DNA of 64,000 bases from Calothrix sp. PCC 7103 (GTDB taxonomy: Bacteria; Cyanobacteriota; Cyanobacteriia; Cyanobacteriales; Nostocaceae), in NCBI RefSeq assembly GCF_000331305.1, contig NZ_KB217483.1:914504-978503 (forward strand), read 5' to 3'. The notes beneath the pieces are model-generated. The model was not told the DNA's origin and searched no databases. It saw only the letters and a list, made by a program, of their open reading frames with translations. Shown here one piece after another: positions 19,229-28,314 of the stretch. The position numbers and the translations under genes are program-made. Positions within the stretch are counted from its first letter, which is position 1. Each line of letters opens with the position of its first letter.

Positions 19229-19681
19229 ATGATAAAGCTCACCCTTAAAGACGCAGAACTCACACACCAAATAGGAGTAGAACTAGGTAGCACCTTACCA
19301 GCTTCAACCGTCATCTTATTATCCGGAGACCTAGGAGCAGGTAAAACCACCTTGGTAAAAGGAATAGGAGAAGGTTTAGGTGTTACCGACCCCATCGTTA
19401 GTCCAACCTTTACATTAATCAACGAGTATACCGAAGCGCGTATACCACTTTACCATTTAGATTTATATCGTTTAGAACCAAACGAAGTCTCAGCATTAAA
19501 CCTAGAAACTTACTGGGAAGGTATAGAAGTTATACCAGGAATTGTAGCAATCGAATGGGCAGAAAGAATGCCTTATAAACCAGATAGTTATATAAACATC
19601 CATTTAACACACACCCAACAAGGAACTCGCGAAATTACAATTACCCAAATCAACTGCACCCTGCACCTAAATATAATTTAA
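19229..19681 (+). CDS. tsaE: tRNA threonylcarbamoyladenosine biosynthesis ATPase TsaE
   Basis: About 150 residues from the ATG at 19229; a TTG at 19208 in frame is a less likely start. The Walker A G-D-L-G-A-G-K-T-T is present, as is the family signature VSPTFTLINEY and a C-terminal AIEWAERMP. TsaE works with TsaB/TsaD in making t6A37 on ANN-decoding tRNAs. The YLDLYRLE-type strand (LYHLDLYRLEPNE) is intact, so the gene should be functional. It is monocistronic here. Confidence 0.93.
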   Translation: MIKLTLKDAELTHQIGVELGSTLPASTVILLSGDLGAGKTTLVKGIGEGLGVTDPIVSPTFTLINEYTEARIPLYHLDLYRLEPNEVSALNLETYWEGIEVIPGIVAIEWAERMPYKPDSYINIHLTHTQQGTREITITQINCTLHLNII

Positions 19682-19841
19682 TTACAGTTTTAATACAGCA
19701 CAAACTGTTTTCGTGAGTTACAACAGAAGTAACCTCAACTGTATATAAAAATAATGAGCAAATTAAATTACCCTAACTTTGATTATTATCAGTATAATAA
19801 CGTAATATCTTGTCATTACTATTTAATCAACGGTATTTAAG

Positions 19842-19991
19842 ATGGTACTGAAAGAAATTGTATATTTTGTAACCAAAAAACTACCAGAATATATAGGTTT
19901 AAAACTCCAGCGAAAGAAAAAATCAGAAACAGAGAAGCAAGACGAAAACTGGATTGAAGATTTTGACGAACGTGAGAGGGATTGTTTGTAA
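19842..19991 (+). CDS. small charged hypothetical protein (49 aa)
   Basis: A 49-residue frame with ATG and TAA, beginning MVLKEIVYFVTKKLPEYIGL. A short amphipathic or hydrophobic N-terminal half is followed by a very charged tail (KRKKKSETEKQ, then DFDERERD). The bias looks protein-like, but no family is recognised, and it could be a chance frame. Confidence 0.4.
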   Translation: MVLKEIVYFVTKKLPEYIGLKLQRKKKSETEKQDENWIEDFDERERDCL

Positions 19992-20196
19992 GCGCCTGTA
20001 ATAATTTAATCGGGATATACAGATGCTATTTTAAGCTAAAATTCAGTTGAGGTAAACTGCCCAACGTAATATAAGTACATACTTATATAGAGTAACAGCA
20101 GGCGCCGTTTGTAATAAAACTTGTTGTAATACTGTTGACAAAATAGGTATATTCAAAGTTATAAGAGTGTGGGAAATGTGCTAAGAAATACAGAGC

Positions 20197-20385
20197 ATGA
20201 CTAGAACAATAATTCAACAGGTTACAAGCATCAACCAGTTCGTGTTAATGGTTTTCTACACAGGTACGCATTTGTGGCAGTTCCGTGTGATTAGTCCAGA
20301 GGGGAGCGTTTACGGAAAACGCAAAGTATATAATTCTGCCCAAGCAGCAGAACATGCTGGACGAAAATGGGTAGAACATTCTTAA
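20197..20385 (+). CDS. small conserved-type hypothetical protein (62 aa)
   Basis: 62 residues with aromatic, strand-rich character (FYTGTHLWQFRVISPEG) and a C-terminal helix with AAEHAGRKWVE. It resembles small single-domain proteins frequent in filamentous cyanobacteria, but I cannot name a family. Spaces of 200 bases on both sides suggest its own promoter. Confidence 0.6.
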   Translation: MTRTIIQQVTSINQFVLMVFYTGTHLWQFRVISPEGSVYGKRKVYNSAQAAEHAGRKWVEHS

Positions 20386-20590
20386 CTAAACTTTCTAGAT
20401 ACCTTGTTATAGTATGGTGCTTTCAGGTAGTGATTTTATTTTTGTTAAATTAGAGAAAGGAAACCTGGGAATGAGTTGTATGATGTGCTTTGTATTTTAA
20501 AACGTTTGACTCAAATAGCGAGTAACTGATTAATTTATTAAGATAAAATGGTGCGACGTGCAACGGCATAACGCACCATACCCTTTTGTG

Positions 20591-20839
20591 TCAGGTCGGG
20601 ACTAGCTCACCTGGACGCAGTTTCGACCACTTACCTTTTTCTTCTTTGAAGCTGAGACAGCCAACTACGTCCCATTCCATCTCAATAATATCTCCGCGCG
20701 GGCGGATGTTAACATTAATTGATGGTTCATTTGCCTCGAAATCAGGTGTTTCGGTCAAATGAGGTTGTTCGTGCTGTCCTTCTACTGCGTGGTAGGTAAA
20801 ACAGCGGTCTACATAGTGGCAGTTGATACAAACACACAT
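20591..20839 (-). CDS. ycf34: Ycf34 family protein
   Basis: 82 residues with the Ycf34 cysteine pattern: MCVCINCHYVDRC at the N-terminus and VGCLSFKEE in the second half. Ycf34 is shared by cyanobacteria and red-lineage plastids. In Synechocystis it has been linked to an Fe-S cluster and electron transport, to my knowledge. The four cysteines needed are all present. It is a strong cyanobacterial marker. Confidence 0.92.
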   Translation of the reverse strand: MCVCINCHYVDRCFTYHAVEGQHEQPHLTETPDFEANEPSINVNIRPRGDIIEMEWDVVGCLSFKEEKGKWSKLRPGELVPT

Positions 20840-20888
20840 AACAGAATCAACTCCATAACCTTGTATTGCTAATCTAGCTTAAAATTTG

Positions 20889-20957
20889 AGAAACCGGGTT
20901 TCTTTATCGAGATTGTAATAAACATGGTAACTTTGGGTAGAAACCGGGTTTCTTTGA
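20889..20957. repeat. two copies of AGAAACCGGGTTTCTTT
   Basis: A near-palindromic AGAAACCGGGTTTCTTT occurs at 20889 and again at 20939. Further copies are at 42237 and, inverted, at 42302. The second copy lies inside the apparent 5' extension of the CCA-enzyme frame, which argues that the extension is not coding. Confidence 0.8.
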
Positions 20958-20962
20958 CAAAA

Positions 20963-22207
20963 ATGTATAATTTACCTTTACCTTCTTTATCTCCAGAAAA
21001 TTATCCTTTTGATTTAGATTTATTACCGCAACCTATTTATTTAGTAGGAGGCGCCGTTCGGGATGCGATATTAGGTAGAAAGCGCGAGTATTTGGATTTA
21101 GATTTTATATTACCGGAGAATGCGGTTGGTGTTGCCCATAAACTTGCAGCACATTATAAAGCAGGATTTGTTTTGCTCGACCCACAAAGACAAATAGCAC
21201 GGGTAGTATTTGCCAATGCGACGGTAGATATTGCCCAGCAGGAAGGAGACAGCTTAGAAATAGATTTGCATAGACGTGATTTTACGATAAATGCGATTGC
21301 GTTCAATCCTCATACCCAAGAAATAATCGACCCCCTCTTTGGTTATGCTGATATACAAGCGGGGATTTTACGGATGGTTTCGCAACATAACCTCGAAGAT
21401 GACCCTTTACGGTTAATGCGTGGATATCGTCAAGCTGCACAACTTGGTTTTGAGATAGAAACCCACACTCAAAATACCATTCGGACTTTGGCGCCACTAC
21501 TAACACAAGTTGCCGCAGAGAGAGTGCGTACCGAACTGAGCTACATGCTTCTGAATTCTCAAGGAACTCCCTGGATAATAAAAGCTATACAAGACAAATT
21601 ATTGGCACCATTCTTTCAAAATATAACCCCAGAAGTATATTCACGGTTACAAAAAGTCGATGCAGCTTACTTAGAACTATCACAAAAATGGCGCCAGCTA
21701 GAAGTTGAGCTAAATACGTATATACGTGATACTATAAAAACAACATGGTTAGGTATTGCCAAACTCGCATGTTTAGTAAATCCCGATTTAGAACAAGCCG
21801 AACGTGAATTGACTGAACTTACCTACAGTCGTGCTGAAATTAAAGCCGTAATAACTGTATTGAAACTGTACCCACACTTAAATACACCACACATGCCATT
21901 GCGCGAACAATACTTTTTGTATAAGGAAGCGGAAAACGTATTGCCCGCGACATGCATTATGGCAATGGCATGTGATAATTCGGTAGAGGGCATTGCACCA
22001 ATTATCGCCCGCTACCTTAACCCTGATGATCCGGTGGCTCATCCCATTTCCTTATTAAATGGGAAGAAACTGATTATAGCACTAAACATACCAGCTTCGC
22101 CACTGGTAGGAAAAATGCTGACTGAAATTGCCATCGCACAAATTGAGGGCAAGGTTTCCAACTATGACGAAGCTATAGAATATGCTCGCCAATTTTTGGC
22201 GCCATAA
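20963..22207 (+). CDS. cca: CCA tRNA nucleotidyltransferase
   Basis: About 414 residues from the ATG at 20963. The frame opens earlier at 20924, but those 13 residues are encoded by the AAACCGGGTTTC repeat. The class II polymerase-beta-type motif LVGGAVRDAILGR, the two carboxylates in DLDFILP, RRDFTINAIAFNP and DPLRLMRGYR are present. The enzyme adds or repairs the 3' CCA of tRNAs. In cyanobacteria related enzymes may split C-adding and A-adding activity, which cannot be decided here. The 3' end overlaps the convergent GT61 gene by 35 bases. Confidence 0.92.
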   Translation: MYNLPLPSLSPENYPFDLDLLPQPIYLVGGAVRDAILGRKREYLDLDFILPENAVGVAHKLAAHYKAGFVLLDPQRQIARVVFANATVDIAQQEGDSLEIDLHRRDFTINAIAFNPHTQEIIDPLFGYADIQAGILRMVSQHNLEDDPLRLMRGYRQAAQLGFEIETHTQNTIRTLAPLLTQVAAERVRTELSYMLLNSQGTPWIIKAIQDKLLAPFFQNITPEVYSRLQKVDAAYLELSQKWRQLEVELNTYIRDTIKTTWLGIAKLACLVNPDLEQAERELTELTYSRAEIKAVITVLKLYPHLNTPHMPLREQYFLYKEAENVLPATCIMAMACDNSVEGIAPIIARYLNPDDPVAHPISLLNGKKLIIALNIPASPLVGKMLTEIAIAQIEGKVSNYDEAIEYARQFLAP

Positions 22208-23315
22208 ACGACTCTAAAATATTTTGTAACTGTAGAATATCAACGACAAAATTACTATTCCAACCTTGCGTCGCATCATACTCACCATTCCCGCACCAAT
22301 ATTGGTACTTATGACCCATTGATTTAGCTAAATAGTAAAAGTAAGGAATAACGAAAGGGTAAGGGAAAAGCTCCAGCACTTTAACATGCTCACAGAATAA
22401 TATATTAGTTAACCCGGCGCCGTGAGTAGCAACAACAGCATCAGCATCGTAGAAAAGCTCAATTTGTTCATGTAGAGGCATTTTTTCGAGAGTATAAACT
22501 TCAAACCCATATATAGCAAGAGTTTGAATCACCTCAGCTTCGTTGATAATATGACGCTGGTTATGAGCTTGTCGTCGAGAAATGAAGATGCGCTTGTTTT
22601 TGATGCGGGGTCGTTGAGGTAAAAACCGAGTAAAAATCTGATTGCGATATGAACTTGGAATAAAACCGCTAAAATTATGATTTAAAAATTTTGATAAAAT
22701 GAGCTTTTCGAGACGAAACAGCAAAGGTCGGTCTTCAGATGCATAACCTGACACTTGACAGATTTGAATATTGGGTAAAAGCAATTTTGACAAGTAAAAA
22801 GCTTCCATGTCAAAAATTTTACGTGAATGTATTAACTTGACGTGATTATCATTATCTTGAATAATGTCGTGTAAAGAAGTGAGATAAAAACGGGGTAGAT
22901 TATCGATAAGCGTATGATAGTAATTATTAGTGGTTTGATGCCAAATAACAGAATAGCCAGAAATATCTTCAACCTTGGAAGTAAATAAACAATCAAGCTT
23001 GAAATCTTCTACTGGTTTCGTAATATTAAACGATTCACGGATAATTTTTCTATCTTTGGTGAGAATAACTGAATACAAAGGACAGTAAAAAACATCTTCT
23101 AAAACAGTAGTGTAAGCAAGGGGAGTAGAATAAAATACTCCCTGTAAAGATGTTGTTTCCGAAGCAAAAACCATTTGTGGTGCTTCTTCCGTGGCAATCG
23201 TCTCTGGTAACACGACATTATATTTACTTAAATTATCTTTTAATAATGTTTCAATAGAGACACTCTGAACGATTGAACGCTTAAATTGCTTTTTAACTTT
23301 TGTTAGTAAACTCAT
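22173..23315 (-). CDS. glycosyltransferase family 61 (DUF563) protein
   Basis: 380 residues. The GT61/DUF563 signature is present: NNYYHTLIDNLPRFYL, KRIFISRRQAHNQRHIINE and DADAVVATHGAGLTNILF. Related enzymes include plant xylan arabinosyltransferases and EOGT. Bacterial members are usually found in exopolysaccharide or capsule loci. No other polysaccharide gene adjoins it, so the acceptor is unknown. It has no membrane segment or signal peptide. Confidence 0.88.
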   Translation of the reverse strand: MSLLTKVKKQFKRSIVQSVSIETLLKDNLSKYNVVLPETIATEEAPQMVFASETTSLQGVFYSTPLAYTTVLEDVFYCPLYSVILTKDRKIIRESFNITKPVEDFKLDCLFTSKVEDISGYSVIWHQTTNNYYHTLIDNLPRFYLTSLHDIIQDNDNHVKLIHSRKIFDMEAFYLSKLLLPNIQICQVSGYASEDRPLLFRLEKLILSKFLNHNFSGFIPSSYRNQIFTRFLPQRPRIKNKRIFISRRQAHNQRHIINEAEVIQTLAIYGFEVYTLEKMPLHEQIELFYDADAVVATHGAGLTNILFCEHVKVLELFPYPFVIPYFYYLAKSMGHKYQYWCGNGEYDATQGWNSNFVVDILQLQNILESFMAPKIGEHIL

Positions 23316-23339
23316 TTAAATTTTACAATAAAATTTCAT

Positions 23340-23390
23340 CATACCTTTTCCTTTGTGTCCTTTGTGACTTTGTGGTTTGTCTTTCTTATC
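23340..23390. repeat. CCTTTGTGTCCTTTGTG dispersed repeat
   Basis: The inverse copy of the ACAAAGGACACAAAGG repeat at 7.44-7.51 kb, lying upstream of the GT61 gene. Confidence 0.7.
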
Positions 23391-23581
23391 TCTTTTTTTG
23401 ATAATTATTTTGAATATAAATTGTAAACATATATGATGTTGAATTTAAATATTTAAATATATAAGTTTGGGGAATCAGGTAATGGGAATGCTTAGGTAAT
23501 TAGGATAGACTAGTATTACTTTATACTACTTAATTAGAGAACTTTTATTAGTATTTTTGCACTCCTTAATATACTAATATA

Positions 23582-24002
23582 ATGCAACTATTACAACAAG
23601 ACATAGAAAGAATAGCGACATTACTTATGCAATTAAACCACAGTAAAAGTCTCACTGAATTTGAAACTATACTTAACACGGGTAAGAAATGTCATTCTGA
23701 GCGTAGCGCTCCGGCGGAGCATTTGCCGCAGGCTAGAATCTCTAAGATGCTTCACTGCACTACGTTTCGTTCAGCATGACAAAGTTTATATTCTACCCAT
23801 TAGCAGTATATTAAATTACCATTTGAATTGGTGCAAGCGATACTACCACTTTGGGCATCAATTAGAAACTCTTAACTCTTGGTTGCCACATCTTACAACT
23901 TTACCTATACCAGTCACGCTTAAGCAAAAAATAAATGACCGTATCAAATCAATTGAAGTTAAAAATAATACTAAATTAGTTTACCAAAGCGATAACTGCT
24001 GA
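23582..24002 (+). pseudogene. small hypothetical gene split by a 145-bp element
   Basis: The first 30 codons read as a credible helical N-terminus (IERIATLLMQLNHSKSLTEF). They run straight into the 145-bp repeat at 23668. Past the repeat, coding-like sequence resumes as LPFELVQAILPLWASIR in one frame, then WLPHLTTLPIPVTLKQKIN in another. So the gene appears broken by the insertion plus a frameshift. The original family is not recognised. Confidence 0.55.
23668..23812 (+). mobile_element. 145-bp MITE-like element, forward copy
   Basis: Runs from TATACTTAACACGGG to AGCAGTATATT. The ends are imperfect inverted repeats (TGTCATTCTGAGCGTAGCG near the left, CGTTTCGTTCAGCATGACA near the right), and there is an inner palindrome, GCTCCGGCGGAGC. 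It is nearly identical to the inverted copy at 24878-25022; I see two differences, in ATCTCT versus ATATCT. It has no coding capacity. Confidence 0.85.
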
Positions 24003-24451
24003 TATTTACTTACTGATGTAGGCACATTTAACCAATCTGGCGCCACCAAACCATCCTCCAAAAAAATTAATTCTACTGGCACACCAAGATAATAAGCGTA
24101 AGCAACAGTTAACCAAGTACCAGAACCTTGTCCATTAGGATTTCTACATGGCTTACATCCAGCAGGACAAGACTTATTAGCAAACGCATACAACTTGTTA
24201 TAAGTACCTGCAATTGCATCAATCATCGATTTGGAACGTTTCGCAAATTCATAACGCTCCTTTCCTTGGCACACATATATATTTAACTCTTTAGCTAGGC
24301 GCCGAGCTTCAATTCTAACTAGCGCATCAACTCCCATCGCATCACCCACATGCCAAGTTGCATCTATTTGGGCAATCTCCTGTAACTTATCCTTAACAAT
24401 CAAAGCTTGCTCAGAATTTGTGTATCTTGTTCCAGTAAATGCTATTTCCAT
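23981..24451 (-). CDS. SLOG-like/DUF2493-type putative nucleotide-binding protein
   Basis: About 156 residues from MEIAFTGTR at 24451. The open frame extends 41 residues upstream, but that part looks like translated spacer. The start MEIAFTGTRYTNSEQ, then TWHVGDAMGVDALVRIEARRLA, has the layout of SLOG-fold proteins (Rossmann-like, glycine-rich G-x-A-x-G-V-D loop) as in DUF2493/YspA proteins. A four-cysteine segment CPAGCKPC follows, then NGQGSGTWLTVAYAYYLG. The role is unknown. SLOG domains bind nucleotides or nucleotide-derived signals. It lies between the two inverted 145-bp elements and overlaps the remnant at 23.6-24.0 kb. Confidence 0.6.
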   Translation of the reverse strand: MEIAFTGTRYTNSEQALIVKDKLQEIAQIDATWHVGDAMGVDALVRIEARRLAKELNIYVCQGKERYEFAKRSKSMIDAIAGTYNKLYAFANKSCPAGCKPCRNPNGQGSGTWLTVAYAYYLGVPVELIFLEDGLVAPDWLNVPTSVSKYQQLSLW

Positions 24452-24543
24452 ATATGACCTTACTGCTCTACTCATCTCATTGTAGAACAAAAATACCATA
24501 AAAGATATGTCAACTACAAATATCCCTATATGTATAAAAAATC

Positions 24544-24897
24544 GTTCTCCAAAATGGCGCCAATGAAGCGACAATTACACAAGCACTGCGAGTAATGCGT
24601 ACCTCGGAGCAGTTAGAGCAGTTTGACATGCTTTTAGGTTTTTTTGCTAGCTTTATGTTAGATAAGGCGTTAGTTCAAAACATTATGAGGTTAGATATGG
24701 CAATTTTACAAGAGTCTCCTTGGTATCAACAAATCTTTGGTGAAGGTGAGTAAGTAGGTGAAAAACGCGGTGAGCAACGGGGTATCCTATCTGTTATTGA
24801 GTTAGGACTAGAGTTAAAATTCGGCACCGATGCTTTAGAATTAATGAAATCTGTTTCTCAAGTACAAGATTTAGATAAATATACTGCTAATGGGTAG
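24544..24897 (+). pseudogene. C-terminal remnant of Rpn/PD-(D/E)XK-type transposase-associated protein
   Basis: The frame reads ITQALRVMRTSEQLEQF, LDMAILQESPWYQQIFGEGE, then a stop, then VGEKRGEQRGILSVIELG. This pattern (SPWYQ-IxxEG, GxxxGxxxGxxxxxLxLLxLKFG) is the C-terminal part of the multicopy cyanobacterial Rpn/DUF4351-type proteins. The N-terminal nuclease part is missing, one in-frame TAA interrupts the remnant, and its 3' end is cut by the 145-bp element at 24878. Confidence 0.6.
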
Positions 24898-25022
24898 AAT
24901 ATAAACTTTGTCATGCTGAACGAAACGTAGTGCAGTGAAGCATCTTAGATATTCTAGCCTGCGGCAAATGCTCCGCCGGAGCGCTACGCTCAGAATGACA
25001 TTTCTTACCCGTGTTAAGTATA
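24878..25022 (-). mobile_element. 145-bp MITE-like element, inverted copy
   Basis: The reverse complement of the element at 23668-23812, with matching ends (AATATACTGCT on the left, GTTAAGTATA on the right) and the same length. With its partner it brackets about 1.07 kb containing the SLOG-like gene and the Rpn remnant. Confidence 0.85.
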
Positions 25023-25105
25023 TATCTTCACGCATCATTACTCAAGAGTTTAAATTTAAAGTTAGTTTAGAACCGGCAAGGATGCCCATTCCAGAAGATG
25101 GAGAA

Positions 25106-25402
25106 TTAAATTTTTGGAAGTCCCTTATAAAATACAAACCCTAAACCTAAAACACCCAACGCAAATGCACTACTATATGCTGGCACTTGAGTTACTGTGT
25201 TTGTTTGGGTAAAGCTAAAATTGCGAATTACATTAGAACCTATTTCTCCACTACTCAAAGTTCTAAAACCTAAAATAGGCACCTCAGAATTAGATGCTAA
25301 CACTCCAAAGAAACCCGAATCGCTAAAGCTACCTAAATTTATATTACCAAAACTTTTGCTATCTTCAACTGCAAACTTTCTCTGAAGTAAAAATCTCATC
25401 AA
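25106..25402 (-). CDS. small PEP-CTERM-like protein, probably truncated
   Basis: 98 residues. The C-terminus VPAYSSAFALGVLGLGFVFYK resembles a PEP-CTERM sorting tail: a short motif, a hydrophobic glycine-rich helix and a basic end. The preceding part is Ser/Asn/Phe-rich as in exported proteins of this class. There is no signal peptide at the N-terminus, and the family normally has a far longer ectodomain, so this is probably a 3' fragment. The PEP motif itself is VPAY rather than VPEP, so the tail may not be active. Confidence 0.45.
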   Translation of the reverse strand: MMRFLLQRKFAVEDSKSFGNINLGSFSDSGFFGVLASNSEVPILGFRTLSSGEIGSNVIRNFSFTQTNTVTQVPAYSSAFALGVLGLGFVFYKGLPKI

Positions 25403-25423
25403 GCTGTTAAAAATACTTATTTT

Positions 25424-25495
25424 AGCCTGCTCCCGGCAGGCTTTGTTTTTTGTTTGTATAGCCTTCCCACGTACTGGTGTAGGCGCCGATATACA
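25424..25495. repeat. GCAGGCTTTGTTTGTATAG-type cyanobacterial repeat
   Basis: It contains CCGGCAGGCTTTG, TTTGTATAGCC and GGTGTAGG. The same series of blocks occurs at 51210-51277. It lies between the PEP-CTERM-like fragment and the CsbD gene. Confidence 0.6.
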
Positions 25496-25618
25496 ACCAA
25501 AGGCAGAAGTTATTTATGTGTGTGTCCAATATGTTTATGATTGGGTTCATTCGGTTGCTCGGACTCTTTTCGGCTCTGAGGCTGAATTCTCACCTTTGAT
25601 AATACTGGAGACATTAGC

Positions 25619-26005
25619 ATGAAATTGGTTAAACGAATAAGTCAGTTTTTATTAGTTGCGTTTTTGGCTGTAATTATCGCCTCTGGAAATGTCGGCGCCG
25701 CATTTGCGAGTACATTAGAAGCAGCAGGTGTATATATCGCTGATAATTCAGTAGGTTTGGGTAATCAAGTTAAGGGTACTGTTCAAAAGGCTCAAGGTCA
25801 AGTTCAGGAAACTTACGGAAACCTCACTGGAGACAGAGATACTCAAATTGAAGGTAAGGCAAAACAAGCTGAAGGTGAAATTCGTACAACTTATCCCATT
25901 TCTGAAACCGAAATAGAAGGCCAAGCTAGACAAGCTGAAAATAATATCTACCGTTACCAGACTAATGAGAAGAAACAAGACAAGTTAAGTGAAGCTGTAG
26001 ATTAA
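25619..26005 (+). CDS. CsbD-family stress protein with export signal
   Basis: 128 residues. A hydrophobic N-terminal signal or anchor (about 8-30) is followed by two CsbD-like stretches (VKGTVQKAQGQVQETYGNLTGDRDTQIEG and a shorter second half), rich in Lys, Gln and Glu and predicted helical. CsbD proteins are general stress proteins of unknown biochemistry. An exported version is common in cyanobacteria. A good hairpin terminator follows. Confidence 0.8.
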   Translation: MKLVKRISQFLLVAFLAVIIASGNVGAAFASTLEAAGVYIADNSVGLGNQVKGTVQKAQGQVQETYGNLTGDRDTQIEGKAKQAEGEIRTTYPISETEIEGQARQAENNIYRYQTNEKKQDKLSEAVD

Positions 26006-26035
26006 AACCGTAATAAAGAGTAGTAATAACCGAAG

Positions 26036-26068
26036 AAACGAGGTATTTTATAATATCTCGTTTTTTTT
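26036..26068 (+). terminator. rho-independent terminator after csbD-like gene
   Basis: AAACGAGGTATT pairs with AATATCTCGTTT (one G-U) across a 4-base loop and runs into eight or more T. This is the clearest intrinsic terminator in the window. Confidence 0.88.
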
Positions 26069-26143
26069 GTCTTAAAACAGATGCTGACATTTTTTTGTCA
26101 TATTTAATTCACACACTATATATATACAGCACTTACACACCCT

Positions 26144-27397
26144 ATGTCCGTAAAACCACAAACTAAATCCTGGCTTAAGGTTGTACTGGCAACGTCATTA
26201 TTTATCATACCCCCAGCTTGTGCGATTCAATCTAACATAATAAATGCAGTAGAACCAACCGTTAAACAAAAAATTCAAAATCAAGCTGATAGTCAAGCTT
26301 ATACAGATGTACAAAACTTAATTAATTTTGGTCCGCGTGTTGCTGGTACTCCTACAAACGAGAAAGCAAGCGCTTATATAGAGCAGCAATATCGCAAAGC
26401 TGGTTACAGAACTCGTATTCAAACCTTTACCTACTCTAAATTTCGAGACTTTGGCTCAAACTTAACAGTAGATGGAAGAAACATTAAAGCCAGCGCGTTT
26501 AAAGGTTCGGCGCCTGGTAAACTTTCAGCAAGACTCATAGCAGTCCCTAACTTTGGACGTGCAAACGATTTTGCCAAAGTTAACGTTAAAGGAGCCATCG
26601 CACTTGTTAAACGTGGAGAAATACGATTTTCAGAAAAAGTTACTAATGCTATAAATGCAGGCGCCATTGGTATAGTCATAGTCAATAATAAAGCTGGCAA
26701 CCTTACATATGGTACGCTAATCCAAGACTCACAAATACCTGTTTTAGGTATATCAGGTGATGAAGGCAACAAGCTTTATGCAGAAGCACCGCTTACTATT
26801 AACCTCAACGCTAACGCTCAAAACATTGATGTTACTGGACGTAATGTCATTGCTTATCAAGAAGGTGTTACACAACCGCGCATTATTTTAGGCGGTCATT
26901 TTGACTCGGTAGAAGGTGCCCCAGGAGCAAATGATAATGCTTCGGGTACTGCGGTAGTGCTTGATATTGCGCGGAAAGTTTCAAAAACACCCCTAGCTCG
27001 TGAAGCTTGGTTTATTGCTTTCGACGGAGAAGAAGACGGTTTGCATGGTTCACGCGCATTTGTTGACGCTGCAACTCCACAGTTCCTTAGCGAACTAAAA
27101 GGGATGATGAACTTTGATATGGTTGGAGTGAACAACAAATTGCTAATTGGTGGTAGTTCAGATTTAACCAAATTAGCTCAAGTTGTTCAACCAAAAGCTG
27201 AGTTATTCGGCGCCAGCTATGCAAACGGCGCTAGTGACCATGCTCCCTTCGCTGCCAAAGGTGTACCTATTCTATTTTTCTATCGGGGTATGGAGCCAAA
27301 CTACCATTCACCGAACGATAAAACCGTAGACCCAAAACTACTTGATGAAACTACTCAAGCTGGTTTGGATATTTTCAAACGCTTAATAAGCAATTAA
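26144..27397 (+). CDS. exported M28-family aminopeptidase with PA domain
   Basis: 417 residues. The N-terminal hydrophobic segment ends in ACAIQS, a signal peptide and possibly a lipoprotein site. A PA (protease-associated) domain covers about 125-225. The M28 zinc-peptidase core has His252 (GHFDS), Asp264 (ANDNASG), Glu296/297 (DGEEDG), Asp325 (FDMVG) and His388 (YHSPND), so all five metal or catalytic positions are present. It removes N-terminal residues from peptides in the periplasm or outside. The HtrA-like protease gene starts 55 bases downstream on the same strand, so the two may act together in extracytoplasmic protein turnover. Confidence 0.92.
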   Translation: MSVKPQTKSWLKVVLATSLFIIPPACAIQSNIINAVEPTVKQKIQNQADSQAYTDVQNLINFGPRVAGTPTNEKASAYIEQQYRKAGYRTRIQTFTYSKFRDFGSNLTVDGRNIKASAFKGSAPGKLSARLIAVPNFGRANDFAKVNVKGAIALVKRGEIRFSEKVTNAINAGAIGIVIVNNKAGNLTYGTLIQDSQIPVLGISGDEGNKLYAEAPLTINLNANAQNIDVTGRNVIAYQEGVTQPRIILGGHFDSVEGAPGANDNASGTAVVLDIARKVSKTPLAREAWFIAFDGEEDGLHGSRAFVDAATPQFLSELKGMMNFDMVGVNNKLLIGGSSDLTKLAQVVQPKAELFGASYANGASDHAPFAAKGVPILFFYRGMEPNYHSPNDKTVDPKLLDETTQAGLDIFKRLISN

Positions 27398-27406
27398 TAG
27401 TTTATC

Positions 27407-27434
27407 TACTTACTTACTTACTTACTTACTTACT
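27407..27434. repeat. TACT tandem repeat, seven copies
   Basis: Seven uninterrupted TACT units lie between the M28 peptidase stop and the start of the trypsin-like protease gene. Copy-number change here would alter the spacing upstream of the second gene's ribosome-binding region. Confidence 0.95.
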
Positions 27435-27452
27435 CACACTAGGATAATTTCA

Positions 27453-28226
27453 ATGTCTTTTACAGCTAATAAAAGTACAATAGCTACTTTATCTTTATTA
27501 ACCTTTGGAGCAATGGCAGCTTTTTTAGGGCCTCAAGTAGTGCCAGCATCAACCCAAGTACCTTTTGAGTCATCTCCATCATTCGCTACTAATGATAATA
27601 ATTTTGTTGCTACGGCAGTTGAACGAACAGGCCCTGCCGTTGTGCGAATTGACTCATCGCGTACTTTTCAAAACCCTAATAGCTTTAGCGGTCAGAGAGT
27701 TGCGCGCGGTACAGGTTCAGGCTTTATATTTAGGCAAGATGGTTTAATTCTGACAAATGCTCACGTAGTAGATGGCGCCGACCGAGTAACAGTAACCCTC
27801 ACTTCGGGGCGCCGTTATCCAGGTAGAGTAATAGGAGAAGACCGACGTATGGATGTAGCAGTAGTAGAAATTCAAGCTAACAATTTACCTGTTGTAAATA
27901 TGGGTAACTCCGACCGACTCAAACCAGGTGAGTGGGCAATAGCAATAGGCAACCCCCTCGGTTTAGACAACACCGTCACCGTAGGCATTATAAGCGGTAC
28001 AGGTAGAAGCAGTCGTGATATAGGCGCCCGTGGTCGCAACGTCAACTTTATTCAAACAGACGCAGCTATTAACCCAGGTAACTCAGGAGGGCCACTATTA
28101 AACCAACGTGGACAAGTAATAGGTATTAATACTGCTATTATTCAAGGCGCCCAAGGACTAGGTTTTGCTATCCCCATCAACCAAGCGCAGCAAATAGCCA
28201 ACCAATTAATATCCCAAGCATCGTAA
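27453..28226 (+). CDS. S1C serine protease (HtrA/Deg-like) without PDZ domain
   Basis: 257 residues. Signal peptide about 1-33, then a trypsin-fold domain with the complete triad: His104 (TNAHVVDG), Asp134 (MDVAVVEI) and Ser211 (GNSGGPLL). The protein stops at the end of the protease domain ([16 protein letters not shown]), exactly where Deg proteins would continue into a PDZ domain. The usual cyanobacterial HhoA/HhoB/HtrA proteins are about 390-450 residues. This short form lacks the PDZ-based oligomer control, so its regulation must differ. Confidence 0.9.
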   Translation: MSFTANKSTIATLSLLTFGAMAAFLGPQVVPASTQVPFESSPSFATNDNNFVATAVERTGPAVVRIDSSRTFQNPNSFSGQRVARGTGSGFIFRQDGLILTNAHVVDGADRVTVTLTSGRRYPGRVIGEDRRMDVAVVEIQANNLPVVNMGNSDRLKPGEWAIAIGNPLGLDNTVTVGIISGTGRSSRDIGARGRNVNFIQTDAAINPGNSGGPLLNQRGQVIGINTAIIQGAQGLGFAIPINQAQQIANQLISQAS

Positions 28227-28306
28227 AACCTATAAATTGTCATTCTGAGCGCAGCATTATCCGTAAACGGAGTTTACGCATGACACTACGTTCAGCATGA
28301 CACTGT
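28226..28306. repeat. TGTCATTCTGAGCG-type repeat, variant
   Basis: TTGTCATTCTGAGCGCAGC and TTCAGCATGACA flank a short inner palindrome (CCGTAAACGGAGTTTACG). Same end sequences as the 145-bp elements but a shorter core. It sits between convergent protease and AlkB genes. Confidence 0.7.
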
Positions 28307-28314
28307 TTGAATAC

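Noticed and set aside
20924..20962. 13-codon N-terminal extension of the CCA enzyme
   Set aside because: Encoded mostly by the AAACCGGGTTTC dispersed repeat.
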